From positions 372,001 to 436,000 of the forward strand of contig NZ_BQKE01000004.1 in NCBI RefSeq assembly GCF_036244895.1: a stretch of DNA of 64,000 nt, written 5' to 3'. Positions 1 through 9,727 of this stretch are shown piece by piece; within the stretch, counting starts at the first letter, position 1; each line of letters opens with the position of its first letter. The position numbers and the translations under genes are program-made. Under the pieces are notes generated by a model. The model was not told the DNA's origin. It saw only the letters and a list, made by a program, of their open reading frames with translations, and did no database searches. The stretch comes from Persicobacter diffluens. Its GTDB lineage: Bacteria; Bacteroidota; Bacteroidia; Cytophagales; Cyclobacteriaceae.

Positions 1-51
1 TTCTCGGGTGCATTCAATTGTGGTGATCCAAGATGGAGAATTGAGCTATAG
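1..51 (+). CDS. possible 3' end of an upstream gene (partial)
   Basis: Frame 1 is open from the window edge to a TAG at 49-51 and encodes about 16 residues ending in RWRIEL. It would be the C-terminus of a gene that lies mostly outside the window and precedes the pectate lyase on the same strand. Sixteen codons are too few to name a family, and the open frame could be chance. Confidence 0.3.
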   Translation, partial: FSGAFNCGDPRWRIEL

Positions 52-111
52 TTTCATTAATGATAGGGTGGCTGATGAATGTCATCCTATCTTATTTTTT
101 TGAAGAACATT

Positions 112-1593
112 ATGATGAGGTGTTTTAATATTGGAGTATTTATTTTTTATATACTTTTTTGGTGTGGTTGTTCTACGGACAATCCTATCGAAAATGATGA
201 TGAATCAAAAGCGGACGGCCCTGAAAGAGTGGAGGAGGATCCCCTTGCTTTTCCTTCAGCTGAAGGTTTTGGCAAAGATGCTACTGGTGGTAGGGGAGGA
301 AAGGTAATTTTTGTTACTAATTTGAATGATGGCGGTCCGGGGAGTTTTCGGTGGGCGGTGGAGTCTACCTCAGGTCCCCGGTATGTTATTTTTAAAGTAA
401 GTGGTAATATTGAATTAAATTCAAAACTTGTAATCAGTCAGGGCGATATCACTATTGCCGGGCAGACAGCTCCCGGTGATGGAATTAGTATTAACCAATA
501 TCCGGTGATTATTAATGCCGATAATGTCATAATCCGTTATTTGCGTTTTCGTCCGGGGGATGAGGCCGGAATGGAAGCCGATGCACTGGAAGGGCGGTTC
601 AAGAAAAATATTATTATAGATCACTGCTCCATGAGTTGGTGTACTGATGAAGCTGTTTCGCTCTATGGGAATGAAAATACCACCGTTCAATGGTGTTTAA
701 TATATGAATCCCTGGTGAATTCTGCCCATGATAAGGGAGCACACGGATATGGTGGTTTATGGGGAGGCAAGAGGGCTTCTTTTCACCATAATTTGCTTGC
801 TCACCATGATAGTCGAAATCCAAGATTGAGAGAAGTAGAAGGTGATCCTTTTGCGTTGACAGATTTGGTGGATTTAAGAAATAACGTCATTTATAATTGG
901 GGGAATAACAGTTGCTATGGTGGAGAGGCCATGAATGTTAATATCGTAAATTGTTACTATAAGCCCGGTCCGGCGACCCCTTCCAGTAAGCGAGAGAGAA
1001 TTATTGCCATTGATAAAGAAATTAATACATCCACTCATGCTACTTATGATATTTGGGGGAAATTTTTCATAGATGGAAATATTATCGACGGTAGTATTCG
1101 GGCATCGGATGATAATTGGACTTATGGTGTATTAAATCAATTTCATGGGAAATATGGAACCATAACAGATGAGGATATTGCTCATATAAAAATAAATTCA
1201 GCACACGATATTCAGAATAATGTAAAAACTCATTCAGCGGAGGAGGCTTATGAAAAAGTGCTGGAGTGGGCAGGTGCTTCCAAAGCGAGAGATGAAGCTG
1301 ATTTAAGGGTAGTCAGTGAGGTGAGGAGCGGCCAATATACTTATGAAGGCAGCAATGGAAGTACTAATGGACATATTGATAGTCATACCGATGTAGGTGG
1401 GTGGCCGCTTTTGCAAAGTTTTGATGCTCCCTTGGATACTGACGGTGATGGTATTCCGGATGAATGGGAGCGTTTATATAAGTTGGATCCTGATGCCCCA
1501 GATGCTATCGGCCATAATCTTTCTAGTGCCTATGATAATATTGAAGTATATATCAATAGTCTGGTAAAAGATATATCTGATGGACAATATTAA
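112..1593 (+). CDS. PL1-family pectate lyase, lipoprotein
   Basis: Predicted polysaccharide lyase family 1 enzyme that cleaves polygalacturonate by beta-elimination. The mature part opens with the AFPSAEGFGK and GGRGG motifs that are typical of Bacteroidota PL1 proteins, followed by right-handed beta-helix sequence with VIIRYLRFRPGDE, DHCSMSW and SRNPRLRE, which carry the calcium-binding acidic and catalytic arginine positions of the family. An in-frame ATG at 79 exists, but the ATG at 112 gives a better signal peptide (hydrophobic run then CGCS), so export as a lipoprotein is likely. The C-terminus has a DTDGDGIPDEWE calcium-binding segment. It is the first gene of the pectin cluster and nearly abuts the acetylesterase. 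A second PL1 of similar layout lies at 5874-7229. Confidence 0.88.
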   Translation: MMRCFNIGVFIFYILFWCGCSTDNPIENDDESKADGPERVEEDPLAFPSAEGFGKDATGGRGGKVIFVTNLNDGGPGSFRWAVESTSGPRYVIFKVSGNIELNSKLVISQGDITIAGQTAPGDGISINQYPVIINADNVIIRYLRFRPGDEAGMEADALEGRFKKNIIIDHCSMSWCTDEAVSLYGNENTTVQWCLIYESLVNSAHDKGAHGYGGLWGGKRASFHHNLLAHHDSRNPRLREVEGDPFALTDLVDLRNNVIYNWGNNSCYGGEAMNVNIVNCYYKPGPATPSSKRERIIAIDKEINTSTHATYDIWGKFFIDGNIIDGSIRASDDNWTYGVLNQFHGKYGTITDEDIAHIKINSAHDIQNNVKTHSAEEAYEKVLEWAGASKARDEADLRVVSEVRSGQYTYEGSNGSTNGHIDSHTDVGGWPLLQSFDAPLDTDGDGIPDEWERLYKLDPDAPDAIGHNLSSAYDNIEVYINSLVKDISDGQY

Positions 1594-1618
1594 TGGAAAA
1601 ATAAAACAGTATAGGACT

Positions 1619-2458
1619 ATGCATTTTCATTTAAATAATGCTCGAATTTCCCAGCTATCAATAGTGATTATATTGAGTTTGGTATTAGTCGTGGGTGTTG
1701 GCTTTGTGATGAAAAAAAATGTAAAGAAAATATATATTCTTGGAGATTCGACTGTAGCGAATTATGCACTGGAAGAAGACTACCAGAAAAAGAGGTTTCC
1801 TCAAATGGGTTGGGGGCAGGTGTTTCAGGACTTTATGCAGTCCGATAGTCTAAGAAATGTGCCCTTTTTATCTCATCAGGAAACAGTTATTGTGGATGAT
1901 CGGGCCAAAGGTGGACGAAGTACACGCACATTTTTTCAGGAAGGTCGCTGGCGGAAAGTATATGACCAATTGAATAAAGGGGATGTTGTTTTGATGCAAT
2001 TTGGACATAATGATCAATCTGTACAGAAAGTATTAAGGTATGTTAATGTGGAGGGATATAAAGAATTTCTAAGGCTTTACATCTCACAAACCCTTCAGAA
2101 GGGAGCTTTTCCAATTTTGATCACTCCGGTGAATAGAAATTATCCATGGATAGATGGAAAACTGGTAAGTTGCCATGGGGAATACCCTAATGCGGTCAAA
2201 TCCGTTGCGAAAGAGTTTGGGATTCCATGTATTGATTTAACTAACTTATCTCTAGCGCACTTTACAGATAAAGGACAGGAGTATGTTTCCAGTAAGTATT
2301 TTATGAATTTGGCAGCTGATAAATTTGAGGCTTATCCCAAGGGAATAGAAGATAACACTCATTTTCAGGTGGAGGGTGCATATGCTGTAGCACAGTTAGT
2401 CTTTAATGAATTTAAGCAAATTCGTATGGATACCAATAAAGGTATTTTATTATATTAA
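1619..2458 (+). CDS. SGNH/GDSL rhamnogalacturonan acetylesterase-like (CE12)
   Basis: Predicted carbohydrate esterase that removes acetyl groups from rhamnogalacturonan. It has the SGNH blocks: LGDST with Ser44, a GGRSTR segment supplying the oxyanion glycine, FGHND for the Asn block, and DNTHFQ holding the C-terminal Asp and His. A hydrophobic segment at about residues 12-31 is a signal anchor. An ATG at 1580 would overlap the preceding gene by 14 bases and add 13 residues; I prefer the ATG at 1619, but the choice is not firm. The gene lies between a pectate lyase and a GH43, which supports action on pectin. The exact ester specificity cannot be read from sequence. Confidence 0.82.
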   Translation: MHFHLNNARISQLSIVIILSLVLVVGVGFVMKKNVKKIYILGDSTVANYALEEDYQKKRFPQMGWGQVFQDFMQSDSLRNVPFLSHQETVIVDDRAKGGRSTRTFFQEGRWRKVYDQLNKGDVVLMQFGHNDQSVQKVLRYVNVEGYKEFLRLYISQTLQKGAFPILITPVNRNYPWIDGKLVSCHGEYPNAVKSVAKEFGIPCIDLTNLSLAHFTDKGQEYVSSKYFMNLAADKFEAYPKGIEDNTHFQVEGAYAVAQLVFNEFKQIRMDTNKGILLY

Positions 2459-2468
2459 ATACTGAATT

Positions 2469-4103
2469 ATGAAAATTCGATTAATAATTTTTAATAGTTC
2501 CGTTTTTGGATGGCTCCTTCTCAGTTTAAACCTCTATGCTCAAATTGCTTCAAATAATATTTGGCAGGCTGATTTAAATAAGGGAAAATACCAAAACCCA
2601 ATACTCTACGCGGATTATTCCGATCCGGATATCTGTAAAGTAGGGGATGATTTCTATATGACCTCTTCCTCCTTTAATTGTGTACCGGCCTTACCAATTC
2701 TGCATTCTAAAGATTTGGTAAATTGGAGAATAATAAATTATGCTATACCTCATTTTCCGGATGAATATTATAATAAGGTACAGCATGGCAATGGCGTTTG
2801 GGCTCCCTCTATTCGCCATCATCAGGGATGGTTTTATATATTTTGGGGAGATCCTGATCGTGGTATCTATATGGTGAAAACAAAGGATCCGGAAAGTGCC
2901 TGGTCAACGCCAATTTTAATAAAAAAAGCAGCGGGTAATATTGACCCTTGTCCGCTTTGGGATGATGATGGTAAGGTGTATATGGTTCATGCATTCGCCA
3001 ATAGCCGAGCAGGTGTAAGCGATGTTTTACAGGTGCAGGAACTTAGTCCCGAAGATATGAGTGTGACCCGTAATCGGAAGATTGTGATCGTGGGATACCC
3101 TGAAAATTTCACCTTAGAGGGCCCCAAATTCTACAAGCGAAATGGGTATTACTATATTTTTGCTCCTGCCGGAGGCGTAGCTGAAGGTTGGCAAATGGTA
3201 TTCAGAGCCGATAACCCTTTCGGTCCATATGAAGGCAGGAAAGTTTTAGAGCAGGGAAATAGTCCGATTAATGGTCCTCATCAGGGGGGCTACGTTGAAT
3301 TAGATAATGGCGAATGTTGGTTTGTACACTTTCAGGAAAAGTTACCCTATGGTAGAATTGTTCATTTACAGCCCATGTCCTGGGAAAACGACTGGCCGAT
3401 TATAGGATATCATCCCTCCGAAATGGCTGTAGGAATGCCAGTAACTATGCATTCAAAGCCTAATATAAAGTACAAAGGGCCCAAATTCGAATTACCCCTG
3501 AGCGATGAATTTAATCAGGATCAATTTCATTTAGGATGGCAATGGCAGGCTAATCCCCATAACAGTTGGTACGCCATGAATGAGCGTCCGGGATATTTGC
3601 GATTGTACAGCCAATATCATTCCCAAACCAGTAAAAATGTGTGGGAACAGCCAAACCTATTATTACAAAAAATTCCGGGTCCTTCGTTTTCAGCCCAGAC
3701 TTGTTTTGACGTTTCTCAATTACTCCAGGGCGAAAGAGCGGGCTTCATTATGATGGGAATGGATTATGCTGCATTGAATTTAGAAAATGTAGGGGAAGGA
3801 AAATCTAAATTAAAATTGGTTCGGAACTATAAAGCCCATAAGGGTAATCTGGAAGAGGTTTTACTTTCCAAAGTTTTGGATAAACAAACCATTTGGTTAT
3901 CCATGCAGATGAAAGAAGGAGGTACTACCACATTCTCTTATAGTATAGATGGTAAGAACTTTAATCCAATAATAGGTGACTTTACAGCAGAAGAGGGTAG
4001 ATGGATAGGGGCTAAAATTGGTTTATTTAGCCAAAAAAACAGCTATACCGGACCAGTAGGATATGTAGATGTTGATTTTTTTAGAATAAATAATTTCGAA
4101 TAG
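2469..4103 (+). CDS. GH43 glycosidase with C-terminal beta-sandwich
   Basis: Predicted five-bladed beta-propeller glycosidase (arabinofuranosidase or xylosidase type) acting on pectin side chains. The signal peptide ends near NLYAQ. The propeller starts at YQNPILYADYSDPD, where Asp52 is the catalytic base; Asp159 in GNIDPCP is the pKa modulator and Glu217 in TLEGP is the acid. A second domain from about residue 345 (LPLSDEFNQDQFHLGWQWQ) is the concanavalin-like C-terminal module common in the GH43_12 type of enzyme; that subfamily label is from memory. It sits 10 bases after the acetylesterase and 3 bases before the GH28 gene, so all are probably one operon. Confidence 0.88.
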   Translation: MKIRLIIFNSSVFGWLLLSLNLYAQIASNNIWQADLNKGKYQNPILYADYSDPDICKVGDDFYMTSSSFNCVPALPILHSKDLVNWRIINYAIPHFPDEYYNKVQHGNGVWAPSIRHHQGWFYIFWGDPDRGIYMVKTKDPESAWSTPILIKKAAGNIDPCPLWDDDGKVYMVHAFANSRAGVSDVLQVQELSPEDMSVTRNRKIVIVGYPENFTLEGPKFYKRNGYYYIFAPAGGVAEGWQMVFRADNPFGPYEGRKVLEQGNSPINGPHQGGYVELDNGECWFVHFQEKLPYGRIVHLQPMSWENDWPIIGYHPSEMAVGMPVTMHSKPNIKYKGPKFELPLSDEFNQDQFHLGWQWQANPHNSWYAMNERPGYLRLYSQYHSQTSKNVWEQPNLLLQKIPGPSFSAQTCFDVSQLLQGERAGFIMMGMDYAALNLENVGEGKSKLKLVRNYKAHKGNLEEVLLSKVLDKQTIWLSMQMKEGGTTTFSYSIDGKNFNPIIGDFTAEEGRWIGAKIGLFSQKNSYTGPVGYVDVDFFRINNFE

Positions 4104-4106
4104 AAT

Positions 4107-5804
4107 ATGCAAAATTTAGTATTATTTATTGGGGTACTTTTTATCACGATTGGTTGTCAACCCCCGGCTCATAGTGGCTTGGAAAATAGTTCTCAGACTT
4201 TGAACAACCAGTTTTATCAAGAATTGGAATTTCCGATGGAGCCAATAGCGGCGCCACAGTTTTCCGATTATTCCGTGAATATTTTGGAATTTGGTGCTCA
4301 GAATGATGGCATTAGCCTTAACACTGAAGCCATCAATAAATCCATTGATAAAGTACATAAATCTGGTGGTGGTACCGTAGTGATTCCCCGGGGTATGTGG
4401 TTGACGGGGCCAATTGTTTTAAAGTCCAATGTGAGATTACACACGGAATATGGCGCTTTTATATTATTCAGTGACGATTTTTCTCTTTATCCACTTCAGG
4501 AAACCAGTTTTGAAGGCTTGGATACCTATCGTTGTCAATCGCCTATCAGTGCCTTAGGTGCTGAAAATATAGCGATAACGGGTCATGGAATTTTTGATGG
4601 AAATGGAGATCGTTGGCGTCCGGTAAAAAAGTCCAAAATGACCGCTAATCAATGGAAAAAATTATTGGCCTCTGGGGGGATTTTAAATGAAAAGAAAAAT
4701 ATCTGGTATCCTACTGAAAAGGCAAAAAGAGGGGACGAGTTAAGTACCATGAATGTTCCTGAAAATTTAAATACCTTAGAGGAGCATCAGCAAATACATG
4801 AGTACTTACGTCCGGTATTGGTAAGTATAGTTAAATCCAGGAATATTTTATTAGATGGGCCTACATTTCAAAATTCTCCTGCATGGAATATTCATCCATT
4901 AATGTGTGAGAATTTAATTGTTCGTAATCTAACAGTACGAAACCCCTGGTATTCTCAAAATGGGGACGGTATTGATATTGAATCATGTAAAAATGTATTG
5001 GTAAATCGATGCAATTTTGATGTTGGAGATGATGCGATTTGTATAAAGTCTGGTAAAGATGCTGATGGAAGAAGACGTGGGATCCCAACAGAGAATTTGG
5101 TAGTAATTGATAATGTAGTTTACCATGGTCATGGAGGGGTAGTAGTTGGATCAGAGATGTCTGGTGGTGTGAGGAATGTCCATGTTTCCAACTGTACATT
5201 TATAGGGACTGATGTAGGGTTAAGATTCAAAAGTACAAGAGGTAGAGGCGGAAAAGTAGAAAATATTTTTATTTCCAATGTAGAGATGAAAGATATTCCT
5301 GCAGAGGCCATTCGTTTCAATATGTATTATACAGGTAAATCACCCGTAGCAGAACCGGAGGAAGAAGTAGTGGATTTGGAGGCCTTAAAAGCTCAATTAC
5401 ACCAGGTGAATGATGAAACACCAATTTTTAGAAATATTCATGTCAACAATGTAGTATGTCGCGGAGCTCATCAGGCAATTGCCTTGCAGGGGCTTCCGGA
5501 AATGAATTTGGCTGAGGTTTATATGACGAATATTGATATTGCCGCGGACAAGGGGTTGAGTTGTTTTGATGCAGACGGAATTTATTTAAAAAATGTAAAG
5601 CTTTCCACAAGAGATGGAATACCATTTATGTTTCATAATTCGAAAAACATTATGCTCGAGAATGCAAAATGCATAACGGACCAAACCATTAAACTTTCCT
5701 TAACTGGTCCGTTTACTGAAAATATTAAGGTTAAAAATAGCGATATCTCTGAAAAAGAGGTGAGTACATCGAAAAGCATAAAAGGGCACGCATTAGTTTT
5801 ATAG
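4107..5804 (+). CDS. GH28 polygalacturonase-like lipoprotein
   Basis: Predicted inverting glycosidase of family GH28 that hydrolyses galacturonan or rhamnogalacturonan backbones. The lipobox TIGC places the lipidated cysteine at residue 17. The four family blocks are present: NGDGID with Asp287, GDDAI with Asp308 and Asp309, GHGG with His342, and RFK with Arg373 and Lys375. The fold is a right-handed beta-helix (NILLDGPTFQNSPAWNIHP and following coils). The gene follows GH43 by 3 bases and ends before a strong terminator, so it is likely the last gene of the first pectin transcript. Endo or exo action cannot be decided. Confidence 0.9.
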   Translation: MQNLVLFIGVLFITIGCQPPAHSGLENSSQTLNNQFYQELEFPMEPIAAPQFSDYSVNILEFGAQNDGISLNTEAINKSIDKVHKSGGGTVVIPRGMWLTGPIVLKSNVRLHTEYGAFILFSDDFSLYPLQETSFEGLDTYRCQSPISALGAENIAITGHGIFDGNGDRWRPVKKSKMTANQWKKLLASGGILNEKKNIWYPTEKAKRGDELSTMNVPENLNTLEEHQQIHEYLRPVLVSIVKSRNILLDGPTFQNSPAWNIHPLMCENLIVRNLTVRNPWYSQNGDGIDIESCKNVLVNRCNFDVGDDAICIKSGKDADGRRRGIPTENLVVIDNVVYHGHGGVVVGSEMSGGVRNVHVSNCTFIGTDVGLRFKSTRGRGGKVENIFISNVEMKDIPAEAIRFNMYYTGKSPVAEPEEEVVDLEALKAQLHQVNDETPIFRNIHVNNVVCRGAHQAIALQGLPEMNLAEVYMTNIDIAADKGLSCFDADGIYLKNVKLSTRDGIPFMFHNSKNIMLENAKCITDQTIKLSLTGPFTENIKVKNSDISEKEVSTSKSIKGHALVL

Positions 5805-5825
5805 ATGTATTTATTGTAAGGTTTG

Positions 5826-5862
5826 AACTTCGGAGTTTTTAACTCCGAAGTTAATTTTTTTT
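5826..5862 (+). terminator. Rho-independent terminator after GH28
   Basis: A perfect 12-bp stem (AACTTCGGAGTT / AACTCCGAAGTT) with a 3-base loop is followed by AA and a run of eight T. It separates the first five pectin genes from the second PL1 gene. Confidence 0.9.
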
Positions 5863-5873
5863 AATGACTAATA

Positions 5874-7229
5874 ATGGGAGATACAATTTTTCATAACCGA
5901 CTGTTTTTTAATAAAGTAGTTTTAGTAATTATTTGTGTTTTTTGTACGGTACGCCTATTTGCCCAGTCTCCAGCCTTTCCGGGGGCAGAAGGCTTTGGGA
6001 AATATACTACAGGAGGAAGAGGGGGGCGAGTATTATTAGTTGAAAATTTAAATGACAGTGGGCCGGGAAGTTTAAGAGATGCCATAGCAAAAGATTTCCC
6101 GAGGATAATAGTTTTCAAGGTGTCCGGCAATATCGCCTTGAACTCTCCCTTGGTTATCGCTCATGGGGACCTTACGATTGCTGGGCAAAGTGCTCCGGGG
6201 GATGGTATTTGTTTAAAAAATTATGTTCTGAAAGTTAAAGCTTCCAATGTGATTATTCGTTATATCCGAAGCAGAATGGGAGATGAGGCTCAACAAGAAG
6301 ATGACTGCCTTACAATTTTACGACAAAAGGATATCATTGTAGATCACTGTTCTTTTTCCTGGGGTACAGACGAAGTGGTAACCTGTTATGATAATGAAAA
6401 TTTCACTCTTCAATACTGTATTATTTCTGAAAGTTTAAATGAATCGGTACATGCTAAGGGAAATCATGGTTATGGGGGGATTTGGGGTGGTAATAAGGCC
6501 AGTTTCCATCATAACCTATTGGCTTGCCATGCGAGCAGGAACCCGAGGTTTTGTGGAGCAAGATATCATCAACAATCCAATAAAGAATGGGTGGACTTTC
6601 GAAATAATGTAATCTTTAATTGGGGACACAATAATGTTTATGGAGGAGAAAAAGGGAACCATAATATGGTGAATAATTATTTTAAAGCAGGTCCCGCTTC
6701 CAAAAAATCTACCATAGGTCAATTGGTAAATCCTTCTTTTCCTTTTGGTAAATTTTTTCTAAATGGAAATTATATTGAGGGTTTTCCCGAAGTTAGCCAG
6801 GAAAATAGTTTAGGGGTTAAAGGAGCCGATATTAAGGAAGTTCTTCTGCAGGAGCCCTTTGAGGTGGATACCAGTTGGTCTACCACCGCCCGTACTGCCT
6901 ACGAAAAGGTATTGCAAACTGTAGGAATGAGTTTGGCACGAGATGATGCGGATCGTCGAATAATAGCCGAAGTGAGGTCTGGTCAGCCTGATGCGGGCGT
7001 AAACAAAAATGGAATTATCAATAGTCAAACTGATGTGGGCGGATGGCCTGCCTTATCTAGTACCCAAGCTCCATTAGACTCTGATCGAGATGGAATTCCT
7101 GATTATTGGGAATTGGAACATGGATTAGATCCTCAAGACCCTAACGACCAAAATTTGTATTCTCTAAGTCCAATATATACTAATATTGAAATTTTTTTAA
7201 ATGAAATAATTGAAAACCATGAATTGTAA
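5874..7229 (+). CDS. second PL1-family pectate lyase
   Basis: Predicted secreted pectate lyase, paralogous to the one at 112-1593. After a signal peptide ending LFAQ it has AFPGAEGFGK, GGRGG, IIRYIRSRMGDEA, DHCSFSW and SRNPRF in the same order. It lacks the long insertion (about residues 310-370) that the first paralog carries, and it is not a lipoprotein. The C-terminus again has DSDRDGIPDYWE. The ATG at 5874 lies just downstream of the terminator, so the gene needs its own promoter or read-through. It overlaps the GH105 gene by 11 bases, which suggests translational coupling. Confidence 0.88.
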   Translation: MGDTIFHNRLFFNKVVLVIICVFCTVRLFAQSPAFPGAEGFGKYTTGGRGGRVLLVENLNDSGPGSLRDAIAKDFPRIIVFKVSGNIALNSPLVIAHGDLTIAGQSAPGDGICLKNYVLKVKASNVIIRYIRSRMGDEAQQEDDCLTILRQKDIIVDHCSFSWGTDEVVTCYDNENFTLQYCIISESLNESVHAKGNHGYGGIWGGNKASFHHNLLACHASRNPRFCGARYHQQSNKEWVDFRNNVIFNWGHNNVYGGEKGNHNMVNNYFKAGPASKKSTIGQLVNPSFPFGKFFLNGNYIEGFPEVSQENSLGVKGADIKEVLLQEPFEVDTSWSTTARTAYEKVLQTVGMSLARDDADRRIIAEVRSGQPDAGVNKNGIINSQTDVGGWPALSSTQAPLDSDRDGIPDYWELEHGLDPQDPNDQNLYSLSPIYTNIEIFLNEIIENHEL

Positions 7230-8427
7230 TTTGATCATTAAATGTCTGGTTCTTATTTTTTTTGTAGGATGTCAGTCCAAAACAAGCAATAAAACCGTTC
7301 TAAGTAACACAGGGGAGGATCCCGTATTCCAGCAAATGGCGGATGCAGAGATCCTTCGAAATCCCGATCCTCGACTATTAGATTTTCGGGATAAACCCAA
7401 ATGGGAATACACCAATGGTTTGGTCTGCTCTGCTATGATGAAAGTCTGGGAGCAAACATCAGATAAAAAGTATTTTGACTATGCGCAGTATTATCTGGAC
7501 TCCATGATTCAGGAAGATGGCCATATTTTAACTTATAAAAAATCTGATTATAATATTGACCGGGTGAATTCTGGCAAAGTATTGATGGAAGTCATGAAAG
7601 TGGCACCCAAAGAAAAATATGAAATTGCACTTCATCAGCTGATCGATCAGATGAAAGAACATCCAAAAACCTCGGAAGGTGGCTTTTGGCATAAAAAGCG
7701 CTATCCTTCGCAAATGTGGCTGGATGGTTTGTATATGGGTTCTCCTTTTTTAGCACAATATGCGATGGAGTTCAATGCACCGGAGTTTTTTGATGTAGTC
7801 GCGCAGCAGGTAATTTTAATAGACAAATACACCTGGGTAGAAGAAGAAGGTTTATACCATCACGCATGGGATGAATCGCGTGAGCAAAGATGGGCAAATT
7901 CAGAAAATGGTAGAGCGCCTCATGCCTGGGGCCGTGCGATGGGGTGGTTCGCCATGGCGATGGTGGATATCCTCGATTATTTCCCAAAAGACCATCCTCA
8001 ATTTAGTGAGATTAAGCGCATCCATCAAAAACTTGCGGATTCCATTATTAAACATCAACATGAGAGTGGTTTATGGTGGCAGGTATTAGACCAGGCAGGC
8101 AGAGATGGGAACTATTTAGAAGCTTCTGCCTCCAGCATGTTCGCTTATTTTTTACTGAAATCCTATAATAATGGATATTTGAGTAATTCCTATGGTGAAG
8201 CGGGTCTAAGGGCCTACAACAGTATTTTAGAAAAAATGGTGGTGAAGGGTGCTGTTAGTGGCATTTCCCTGACTAAAATTTGTGGTGTTGCGGGATTAGG
8301 AGGTAATCCCTATCGGGATGGTAGTTTTGATTATTATATCAATGAAATCATTAGGGATAATGATCCTAAAGGAGTTGGTCCTTTTATAATGGCAGGTATC
8401 GAATATGAAAAACTTCGTGCATTATGA
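7219..8427 (+). CDS. GH105 unsaturated rhamnogalacturonyl hydrolase, lipoprotein
   Basis: Predicted (alpha/alpha)6-barrel hydrolase that removes the unsaturated uronic acid left by pectate or rhamnogalacturonan lyases. MWLDGLYM contains Asp169, equivalent to the catalytic Asp of YteR-type enzymes; the RAPHAWGRAMGW and GGNPYRDGSFDYYI motifs are also typical. The start at ATG 7219 overlaps the lyase stop by 11 bases and yields a short lipoprotein signal with FVGC (Cys18); the frame is open upstream to a TTG at 7210 but that gives a poorer signal. The stop overlaps the next ATG as ATGA. Coupling to a lyase fits the biochemistry, since lyase products are the substrate. Confidence 0.9.
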   Translation: MNCNLIIKCLVLIFFVGCQSKTSNKTVLSNTGEDPVFQQMADAEILRNPDPRLLDFRDKPKWEYTNGLVCSAMMKVWEQTSDKKYFDYAQYYLDSMIQEDGHILTYKKSDYNIDRVNSGKVLMEVMKVAPKEKYEIALHQLIDQMKEHPKTSEGGFWHKKRYPSQMWLDGLYMGSPFLAQYAMEFNAPEFFDVVAQQVILIDKYTWVEEEGLYHHAWDESREQRWANSENGRAPHAWGRAMGWFAMAMVDILDYFPKDHPQFSEIKRIHQKLADSIIKHQHESGLWWQVLDQAGRDGNYLEASASSMFAYFLLKSYNNGYLSNSYGEAGLRAYNSILEKMVVKGAVSGISLTKICGVAGLGGNPYRDGSFDYYINEIIRDNDPKGVGPFIMAGIEYEKLRAL

Positions 8428-9410
8428 AAATCAGTAAATTAGCTTCTATATTCTTCTGTTTGTTGACCTTTCAAGCTTATGGTCAAGCTTATGATTTTAT
8501 TGTGGATGGTAAGGGAAGCGGTGATTTTGAAACCATTCAGGCAGCGATAGATCAGGTACCGGTTTTTAGAAAAAAAGAGACCTCTATATTCATCAAAAAT
8601 GGCGTCTATAAAGAAAAATTAACCATTCCTCAGAATCGGGAAAATATCACCCTAATTGGAGAGTCATCAGAAAAAACAGTGATTAGCTTTGATGATTTTG
8701 CTAGTAAAAAGAATCGGTTTGGAGAGAATCTAGGTACATCAGGCTCTTCTTCAGTATATATATATGCCAATGATTTTACTGCTAAAAGCCTTACTTTTGA
8801 GAATAGTTTTGGTGCAGGTAGCCAGGCAGTTGCTGTTTTGGTGTCCGGAGATAGGGTAATATTTGACAACTGTCGATTCCTGGGTTTCCAAGATACACTT
8901 TATCCTAAAAAGGAAGGAAGTAGGCAGTATTATAAAAATTGTTATATCGAAGGAGCTACTGATTTTATTTTTGGATGGGCTACAGCGGTATTTGAAGATT
9001 GCGAGATTTTTTCACGAAAAGGGGGCAAATATATTACGGCGGCCTCTACAAATAAAGCGGATGACTTTGGTTTTGTTTTTATCAATTGCAAACTAACTTC
9101 AGACGCCCCGGACCAATCAGTTTATTTGGGAAGACCTTGGAGGCCCGATGCCAAAACGGTTTATTTATCCTGTGAGTTTGGTCAACATATTCATCCTGAA
9201 GGCTGGCATAATTGGAATAAACCTGAAAGGGAGCAAACTGCTTTCTATGCTGAGTTTAACTGTTTTGGCCCTGGTGCAGGTGATCAGCAAAGGGTGAAAT
9301 GGTCTCATAAGTTAAGTTCGCGGGAAATGGTTTTTTATCGTTTTAAATACATATTTGATGACTGGGTTCCAAATACGGAATCAGTGTTGTTTAAAAGTAA
9401 TACCAATTAA
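8424..9410 (+). CDS. CE8 pectin methylesterase
   Basis: Predicted secreted pectinesterase that removes methyl esters from homogalacturonan, making it accessible to the lyases. The signal peptide ends near AYGQ. The family motifs are GDFETIQAAID, SQAVAV with Gln134, GFQDTLY with Asp157 (acid/base), GATDFIFG with Asp180 (nucleophile) and YLGRPWR with Arg237. The start shares ATGA with the GH105 stop, so the two are translationally coupled. Length (328 residues) is usual for bacterial single-domain members. Confidence 0.93.
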   Translation: MKISKLASIFFCLLTFQAYGQAYDFIVDGKGSGDFETIQAAIDQVPVFRKKETSIFIKNGVYKEKLTIPQNRENITLIGESSEKTVISFDDFASKKNRFGENLGTSGSSSVYIYANDFTAKSLTFENSFGAGSQAVAVLVSGDRVIFDNCRFLGFQDTLYPKKEGSRQYYKNCYIEGATDFIFGWATAVFEDCEIFSRKGGKYITAASTNKADDFGFVFINCKLTSDAPDQSVYLGRPWRPDAKTVYLSCEFGQHIHPEGWHNWNKPEREQTAFYAEFNCFGPGAGDQQRVKWSHKLSSREMVFYRFKYIFDDWVPNTESVLFKSNTN

Positions 9411-9727
9411 TTTGGACTTCGATCGCTATGTTTTATGGAAGGAATGATTGTCCGCCTTGAACTTAATTCTTCCGGATTGTTATTAGACCTATGCCCGCAT
9501 ATTTATGCTCTTCGAGTGGATCAATAATTAAAAATTTAAAAACTTTTGAACAATTGGGGATATTTTCAGACTATTTGACCCTTCCCTAGGACTATATAGA
9601 CAATACAATCAAATCCCCAATATTTGATTACTGTACTGCCTGAATACCGGTCTATGTATTCATAAGTATATTATATTTTTTAAGTAGGGAAGTGAAGGGA
9701 AGTATTTTTTGTACTAATTTTTATTAT
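9411..9727. other. intergenic region between CE8 and SDR genes
   Basis: This AT-rich stretch of about 317 bases has no credible ORF. It contains a spaced inverted repeat, ATTGGGGAT at 9553-9561 and ATCCCCAAT at 9613-9621, which could be an operator or chance. No clear terminator was found after the methylesterase gene. Confidence 0.4.

Noticed and set aside
9553..9621. Inverted repeat as a terminator after the methylesterase gene
   Set aside because: Arms of 9 bases are 51 bases apart and no T tract follows; it is mentioned only as a possible operator.
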